From assembly GCF_003719195.1 (NCBI RefSeq), contig NZ_CP024996.1, forward strand, positions 1,240,001 through 1,304,000: a stretch of 64,000 bases of DNA, given 5' to 3'. Below are positions 58,519 through 64,000 of the stretch, piece by piece. Below the pieces are notes generated by a model. The model searched no databases and was not told the origin of the DNA. It saw nothing but the letters and a program-made list of their open reading frames with translations. Numbering within the stretch: the first letter of the stretch is position 1; every line of letters starts with the position of its first letter. This stretch comes from Herbaspirillum rubrisubalbicans (GTDB lineage Bacteria > Pseudomonadota > Gammaproteobacteria > Burkholderiales > Burkholderiaceae_D). Made by a program: the position numbers and the translations under genes.

Positions 58519-60405
58519 ATGGAGTTTTCACTCGAAAAATTTGAGGCGTTTGCTTATGGTCGCGACATCGAAATGGCCACGCGTGAACTGGTGGCACTGC
58601 TGTCGCATCTGGATGCACACTATGGTGGCCTGGGGCAGCAGTTCAAGGCACAGCCGCTGGGTAGTGTGACCCAAGAGGACGTGCACACGCACGTCTGGAC
58701 CCGGGCCGCAGCCGCAGCCTCAAGCCTGTTGGCCGATAAGACGCTGTTTTTCAGTCCCGAGTGGCAGCTCAAAATCTTGACCTTGCACCGCTGGCTGTCC
58801 GCACTGTTCGCGGCCACCCCGTTCCACAATACCGATCACATCATGCGTGCGCTCAACCGCAACGATGAAAGTGACAATCTGCAGAACGTCAGCGTGGCTC
58901 CAGAAGACATGCTCAAGTTCTGCTTCCTCTATTCGGCGGACTCGGAAGTACCGCTCAATCTGGACGCACTGTGGGAGCACAACCCGGTGTTGGCAGCTTC
59001 GCTGGCCATGTTGCTGCTTTCTCCCCGCTTTCTCGGCAGTCCAGCAGCACATGGCAAGCGGGAGGCGATTTTGCCCTGGTTGACCCAGCGCCTGCCCCAG
59101 ATCGCTGATCTTGAGCTATTGCCAACGGGCGTCATGCACGACGTCTACATGCATTGTAGCTATGCCGATCGTGCTGACAAGCATCAGGTCAAGGCCGCGA
59201 TCAATACCCTTATCCGTCGCAAGTTGTCGGCTCACGCCTTGCTCGATGGTGACTTCTCCACGGCAGTCTCGCCGCAGACAGACGACGGCAGCAAGCCGGT
59301 GTTGCTGGTCGTCCTGGAATGGTTCAGTAAAGCTCACTCGATCTATCGCACCCATTCGCGCACCATCGAAGCGGCAAGGCGACATTTCTATGTCGTCGGC
59401 ATGGCCTATGAAGGCTGCGTCGATGAGGTGACCAAGCAGGTGTTTGATGAATTTGTGGCACTGCATCAGGATCACTCGATCATCGACCAATTACGCGCCA
59501 TTCAGCAGCAAGCGCGTAAGAACCAGGCTCAGGTGCTCTACATGCCAAGCGTGGGCATGTTCCCATTGACCATGTGGCTCGCCAATCTGCGAGTAGCGCC
59601 CTTGCAGATGATGGCGTTGGGTCATCCCGCCACGACACATGCACACGCCATCGATTATGTGGTGGTCGAGGAAGATTACGTGGGTGACCCAGCGTGCTTC
59701 AGCGAAAAATTACTGACCTTGCCCGCAGACGGGATGCCATATCGTGCCTCTGGCGCATTACCAGCTGAATTGCCTGTGCACGTACCGAGGCTGTCCCCTG
59801 AAACTGTTCAGATCGTCGTCTGCGCTACCACCATGAAGCTCAACCCTGGGTTCCTTGAGGCATGCGCCCAGATCGTGCGCAAATCGGGAACGCCAGTGCA
59901 TTTCCGCATGTTGATCGGTCAGGCACAAGGGCTCATCTATCCCGCCGTCAAACGTTTGGTGGCGCGTTACCTGGGCAATGCAGCAACGGTCTACCCCCAT
60001 CAAAACTACGACGAATACATGCGGATCATCATCGGTTGCGACATGTTCATCAATCCCTTCCCGTTCGGTAATACCAACGGAATCATCGATACCGTGACTG
60101 CCGGCTTGGTCGGTGTATGCAAGACCGGCCGCGAGGTGCATGAGCACATCGATGAAGGACTGTTTGGGCGGCTGGGTTTCCCCGACTGGCTGGTCACAGA
60201 CAGCACCGAGGCCTATGTGCGCGCTGCGGTGCGTCTGGCCAATGAACACGCCCTTCGCGTCGATTTGGCGAACACGCTGACAGGTCCAGGACGGGTCCAA
60301 AAGATATTTCAGGGGCATCCCGAGATCATGGGGGGCAAGTTCATCGAATTGGTGAACAAGGTCAACAGCACCAGTTCGGCACAAGCCGAATTGGCACTCC
60401 CTTGA
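58519..60405 (+). CDS. HMW1C-type N-glycosyltransferase (GT41) for the adhesin
   Basis: A 628-residue cytoplasmic enzyme, the length of Haemophilus HMW1C (about 620). The N-terminal all-helical domain is followed by a GT-B fold with MPSVGMFPLTMWLANLRVAPLQMMALGHPATTHAHAIDYVV and the nucleotide-sugar end MFINPFPFGNTNGIIDTVTAGLVGVCKTGREVHEHIDEGLF. HMW1C links hexoses to Asn in N-X-S/T of its adhesin partner before secretion. Gene order TpsB-HMW1C-TpsA and the many sequons in the TpsA product support the same job here. The start has GTAGGAGGAATC directly upstream. Confidence 0.93.
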   Translation: MEFSLEKFEAFAYGRDIEMATRELVALLSHLDAHYGGLGQQFKAQPLGSVTQEDVHTHVWTRAAAAASSLLADKTLFFSPEWQLKILTLHRWLSALFAATPFHNTDHIMRALNRNDESDNLQNVSVAPEDMLKFCFLYSADSEVPLNLDALWEHNPVLAASLAMLLLSPRFLGSPAAHGKREAILPWLTQRLPQIADLELLPTGVMHDVYMHCSYADRADKHQVKAAINTLIRRKLSAHALLDGDFSTAVSPQTDDGSKPVLLVVLEWFSKAHSIYRTHSRTIEAARRHFYVVGMAYEGCVDEVTKQVFDEFVALHQDHSIIDQLRAIQQQARKNQAQVLYMPSVGMFPLTMWLANLRVAPLQMMALGHPATTHAHAIDYVVVEEDYVGDPACFSEKLLTLPADGMPYRASGALPAELPVHVPRLSPETVQIVVCATTMKLNPGFLEACAQIVRKSGTPVHFRMLIGQAQGLIYPAVKRLVARYLGNAATVYPHQNYDEYMRIIIGCDMFINPFPFGNTNGIIDTVTAGLVGVCKTGREVHEHIDEGLFGRLGFPDWLVTDSTEAYVRAAVRLANEHALRVDLANTLTGPGRVQKIFQGHPEIMGGKFIELVNKVNSTSSAQAELALP

Positions 60406-60440
60406 GTGTGTAAAGAAAAAAGACCGTATTGAAAAACAGC

Positions 60441-63400
60441 ATGAATAAAATCTATCGTCTGGTATTTTCCAAGCGCCTGGGCATGATGGTGGCCGTGGCA
60501 GAGACCACTAATAGCCGAGGTAAGGGATCTGGTGGCGTAATCGGGAGCGTTGAAGGCAATGAGCGCCGTCCGGTGGTGTTGCGCCGCCTGTCGATGGCGA
60601 TGATGGCGGCTTTCTCCCTGAATACCATGTTGCCAAGCTGGGCCGCCTCTCCGTTGCCTACGGGCGCTGCGGTTACCCATGGTGTCGGCTCGGTCTCGAC
60701 CAGTGGCCAGACGATGACGATTCAGCAGTCCTCGCAAATGCTGGGGCTGAACTGGAACAGTTTCAATATCGGTGCCGGCAATACGGTCAACTTCGTGCAA
60801 CCTGGCAGCCAGGCGGTAGCGGTCAACCGTGTGATTGGCAACGAAGCCACACAGATCTACGGCAACCTCAATGCCAATGGTCGGGTGTATTTGATCAACC
60901 CCAACGGCATCGTCTTTGGGGCTACGTCACAGGTCAACGTAGGCGCATTGCTGGCCTCGACGGCGACTAATGTGACGATCGCCAATGGCAGCATCGCCTT
61001 GAGCGGGCAAAGTGGTGCGTCTATTGTGAACCAGGGCAACATCAAAGCAGCCGACGGTGGCTTTGTGGTGCTGACGGGGCAACAGGTGACCAACACCGGC
61101 ACGATTGAAGCCAAGGGCGGTTATGTTGCACTGACCGCCGGCGACAAGGTGAGTCTGCAGCTGGACAATGGTGCATTGTTGAGTGTGAATGTGGACGCTG
61201 CCGCGATCCAAGCCTTAGTCGATAACAAGGGGCTCATCCTGGCCGATGGCGGCAAGGTGTATCTGACGGCGTCGGGTAAGAATACATTGTTGAGCACGGT
61301 GGTGAACAACGAAGGCGTGATTCGCGCTCAAGGTTATGGCACGACCTCCGGCGGGACAGTGGTATTGCTGGGCCAGGGCGGTGATACCTTGAGCAATGGC
61401 GCGATCAACGTGTCCGGACAAGGTGCTGGTCAGAAGGGCGGCACTGTTGTATTGGGAGGAGATCGCGTTGCGGTGTATGGCAATGCAAGTATTGATGCCA
61501 GTGGCGTAGCGAGTGGCGGTGCAGTCGTCATCGGTGGTGACAGCTTGCACAAGGCAACGAGCGCTGCAAATATCGGCTTTGCGAATCAGACGGTGATTGG
61601 CAGTGGTGCGCAGATTTATATCGGAAGTGGCCAGGGCGATGGCGGCTTTGTGGAGACCTCGGGCAAGCAGCTCAGCATGCAGGGGCAGGTCCACGGCAAG
61701 AGCGCGGGCAAGGCAGGTCAATGGTTGATTGATCCAACGGACATCACTATCAACACAGGCAGCAGCACGGCGACGAACAGTAGCAATGTCTGGTCGGGCT
61801 CGGGTAGCAGCTCGGTGGTGAACAATGCATCGATCGAGACTGCGCTCAACAATGGCGCGAACGTCATCATCACGACGAATTCTTCCGGCGCGGCGGGCGG
61901 AAACATCACGGTGGCGGCCAACATTGCCAAGACCAGCGGTGGTAATGCAAATCTGACGCTGGTAGCTAATCAGACTATCGCGCTTAATAGTGGGGTCGGT
62001 ATCACATCCACGATGAACGCGCTCGGTATCACGATGGCCGCGGCGCAATCGGGAGGAGAGGGTGCGGTATCGCTGACAAATAATGTATTTAATACTAATG
62101 GCGGTAATTTGAGCATCAGTGGCGGTAGCGTGAATGCCACTAGCGCCGGTGTGACGATGAGCGGGGTGACGTTTAATCTAGGCGCGGGCACTGGCACGGT
62201 GACGGGTACGGTGATGAACGGCACCGGCGTGAACATATACTCAACCACCGTGAACGGCACTCTCACAGTCCAAGGCATTGCGAGCAATGGCACGGGGCTG
62301 TATTCCGCAGCTGGTAACGGTGTCGTGACGCTTATCCAGACTGGCACGGGCGCGCTGACAATTAACGGCACATCGACGAGCGGCACTGGCATCCTGCTTG
62401 GGGTCAACTGGGGTAACAGCCGCTTCGATACGAACGGCAACGTCTCGTTCAACGGCGTCAGCACGTCCGGTTCCGGTCTTCAGTTCATCAACAACGGCAA
62501 TAGCTACCCGTCGGGTTTTAACGCGGCGAACGGTACGACACTGAACGTTACCGGCACGTCTACGAGCGGCGCTGGGATTTACTTCGGTAGCAGGAGTGGC
62601 CCGACATCGACCGGAGCGGGTAATGTCACGATTCAGGGTAATACCCAGTCAGGCCAGGGCCTGTATTTTGGCGTCTTTAACGACGGTCAGACGTTGGGCG
62701 TCACGGGTGCAGGTGCGATGGTGTTGAACGGAATCGCGACGGGCAACGGCACCGGTGTGCTGTTCGGCGACACGGGGGGCGGGCATTCGTTTACGGTGAA
62801 TGGCAATGTCGCCGTCAACGGAGTGTCAGCGAACGGAACGGGGCTGAGCTGGGGCTCCTACAGTAACGGATACAACGGCGGAATCAACGTCACGTCTAAC
62901 GCCACGTTGACAATGACAGGCGTGTCGTCCAATGCCTCCGGTTTTGCTTTCAACACGGTGAATGCCGTGAATACGGGTACGGGAAACCTGACCATCGCGG
63001 GTACGTCGAACGCGGCCAGTGGGGGGTATGCCGGGACCTGGATCGGTGGTAGCTTCAACGGAGGGATGACCTTAGGTGCGACCGGTGGCGGAACGATGAC
63101 TGTTAATGGCACAGCCACCAACGTCACTGGCCTGCAATTTGGCGATAGCGCTAGTGGACATTCATTCACTGTGGCAGGAAATATGGCCGCCAGCGGAGTG
63201 TCAGCGAACGGAACGGGGCTGAGCTGGGGCTCCTACAGTAACGGATACAACGGCGGAATCAACGTCACGTCTAACGCCACGTTGACAATGACAGGCGTGT
63301 CGTCCAATGCCTCCGGTTTTGCTTTCAACACGGTGAATGCCGTGAATACGGGTACGGGAAACCTGACCATCGCGGGTACGTCGAACGCGGCCAGTGGGGG

Positions 63401-64000
63401 GTATGCCGGGACCTGGATCGGTGGTAGCTTCAACGGAGGGATGACCTTAGGTGCGACCGGTGGCGGAACGATGACTGTTAATGGCACAGCCACCAACGTC
63501 ACTGGCCTGCAATTTGGCGATAGCGCTAGTGGACATTCATTCACTGTGGCAGGAAATATGGCCGCCAGCGGAGTGTCAGCGAACGGAACGGGGCTGAGCT
63601 GGGGCTCCTACAGTAACGGATACAACGGCGGAATCAACGTCACGTCTAACGCCACGTTGACAATGACAGGCGTGTCGTCCAATGCCTCCGGTTTTGCTTT
63701 CAACACGGTGAATGCCGTGAATACGGGTACGGGAAACCTGACCATCGCGGGTACGTCGAACGCGGCCAGTGGGGGGTATGCCGGGACCTGGATCGGTGGT
63801 AGCTTCAACGGAGGGATGACCTTAGGTGCGACCGGTGGCGGAACGATGACTGTTAATGGCACAGCCACCAACGTCACTGGCCTGCAATTTGGCGATAGCG
63901 CTAGTGGACATTCATTCACTGTGGCAGGAAATATGGCCGCCAGCGGAGTGTCAGCGAACGGAACGGGGCTGAGCTGGGGCTCCTACAGTAACGGATACAA
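60441..64000 (+). CDS. Giant TpsA filamentous adhesin, runs off the right edge
   Basis: At least 1186 residues with no stop in the window. It starts with an extended signal peptide (MNKIYRLVFSKRLGMMVAVA, then a basic stretch, then a hydrophobic core ending SWAASPLP). The TPS domain follows with LGLNWNSFNIGAGNTVNFVQ, VIGNEATQIYGNLNANGRVY and LINPNGIVFG (NPNG motif). The rest is Gly/Ser/Thr/Asn-rich beta-helix with very many N-G-T, N-V-T and N-A-T sequons. From 62819 a 125-residue unit repeats perfectly. It is secreted by the TpsB protein and probably glycosylated by the HMW1C-type enzyme. Confidence 0.95.
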   Translation, partial: MNKIYRLVFSKRLGMMVAVAETTNSRGKGSGGVIGSVEGNERRPVVLRRLSMAMMAAFSLNTMLPSWAASPLPTGAAVTHGVGSVSTSGQTMTIQQSSQMLGLNWNSFNIGAGNTVNFVQPGSQAVAVNRVIGNEATQIYGNLNANGRVYLINPNGIVFGATSQVNVGALLASTATNVTIANGSIALSGQSGASIVNQGNIKAADGGFVVLTGQQVTNTGTIEAKGGYVALTAGDKVSLQLDNGALLSVNVDAAAIQALVDNKGLILADGGKVYLTASGKNTLLSTVVNNEGVIRAQGYGTTSGGTVVLLGQGGDTLSNGAINVSGQGAGQKGGTVVLGGDRVAVYGNASIDASGVASGGAVVIGGDSLHKATSAANIGFANQTVIGSGAQIYIGSGQGDGGFVETSGKQLSMQGQVHGKSAGKAGQWLIDPTDITINTGSSTATNSSNVWSGSGSSSVVNNASIETALNNGANVIITTNSSGAAGGNITVAANIAKTSGGNANLTLVANQTIALNSGVGITSTMNALGITMAAAQSGGEGAVSLTNNVFNTNGGNLSISGGSVNATSAGVTMSGVTFNLGAGTGTVTGTVMNGTGVNIYSTTVNGTLTVQGIASNGTGLYSAAGNGVVTLIQTGTGALTINGTSTSGTGILLGVNWGNSRFDTNGNVSFNGVSTSGSGLQFINNGNSYPSGFNAANGTTLNVTGTSTSGAGIYFGSRSGPTSTGAGNVTIQGNTQSGQGLYFGVFNDGQTLGVTGAGAMVLNGIATGNGTGVLFGDTGGGHSFTVNGNVAVNGVSANGTGLSWGSYSNGYNGGINVTSNATLTMTGVSSNASGFAFNTVNAVNTGTGNLTIAGTSNAASGGYAGTWIGGSFNGGMTLGATGGGTMTVNGTATNVTGLQFGDSASGHSFTVAGNMAASGVSANGTGLSWGSYSNGYNGGINVTSNATLTMTGVSSNASGFAFNTVNAVNTGTGNLTIAGTSNAASGGYAGTWIGGSFNGGMTLGATGGGTMTVNGTATNVTGLQFGDSASGHSFTVAGNMAASGVSANGTGLSWGSYSNGYNGGINVTSNATLTMTGVSSNASGFAFNTVNAVNTGTGNLTIAGTSNAASGGYAGTWIGGSFNGGMTLGATGGGTMTVNGTATNVTGLQFGDSASGHSFTVAGNMAASGVSANGTGLSWGSYSNGY
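62819..64000 (+). repeat. Perfect 375-bp tandem repeats in the adhesin gene
   Basis: Copies at 62819-63193, 63194-63568 and 63569-63943, plus the first 57 bases of a fourth to the window edge. I see no base differences between copies. Each encodes 125 residues in frame (GVSANGTGLSWGSYSNGYNG...) with seven N-X-S/T sequons. The unit is itself a relative of the less regular repeats upstream (62100-62818). Confidence 0.93.

Noticed and set aside
62858..63919. Three identical 103-codon minus-strand frames
   Set aside because: They are antisense shadows of the 375-bp adhesin repeats; their identity only reflects the repeat.

Overview
The window reads as chromosomal DNA of a betaproteobacterium of the order Burkholderiales, most likely Oxalobacteraceae close to Herbaspirillum. 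This is an inference from GC-rich codon use, the gene set (yajC-secD-secF, TcdA-type dehydratase, KatG, four tandem-type chemoreceptor genes, PPK1/SixA, Pst-PhoU-PhoBR) and the style of the intergenic repeats; no rRNA or tRNA gene was seen to confirm it.

Region 1 (1-16 kb) is GC-rich core. It holds a chromate transporter cut by the left edge, the Sec accessory operon yajC-secD-secF, tcdA, an EamA exporter, a DUF4337 membrane protein, katG, a PhnZ-like HD oxygenase behind a clear Pho box, an AraC regulator, a 3-hydroxybutyrate dehydrogenase, and a three-gene unit that looks like phosphate-stress lipid remodelling (OlsB-like acyltransferase, PlcP-like phosphoesterase, Agt-like GT4 glycosyltransferase). 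Region 2 (16-34.7 kb) has three chemoreceptor genes, then sixA and ppk1 on the minus strand, then pstS-pstC-pstA-pstB-phoU-phoB-phoR on the plus strand, then a fourth chemoreceptor. Pho boxes in front of the phnZ-like gene, ppk1 and pstS tie much of the first 33 kb to phosphate control. Region 3 (34.7-36.6 kb) is an SDR/FAH-hydrolase sugar-acid pair behind a GntR/FadR-type operator.

Region 4 (about 36.6-54.8 kb) is an AT-richer accessory island. It carries an AAA+ ATPase/subtilase pair (a predicted conflict system), what looks like the cut-off start of an FRG-domain gene, a SEFIR/TIR protein, a Tn7-like transposition module (decayed tnsA, then tnsB, tnsC/tniB, tniQ), an IS21 istA fragment, an MFS drug exporter, a VOC protein, a GGDEF-EAL gene whose 5' end has been cut off by a complete IS3-family element, and a serine recombinase.

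Region 5 (54.8-64 kb) is a surface-adhesin locus: an EAL protein, a small unknown gene, an H-NS-like protein without a DNA-binding tail, a TpsB outer-membrane transporter, an HMW1C-type N-glycosyltransferase, and the start of a giant TpsA adhesin rich in N-X-S/T sequons. The adhesin contains perfect 375-bp tandem repeats and runs off the right edge.
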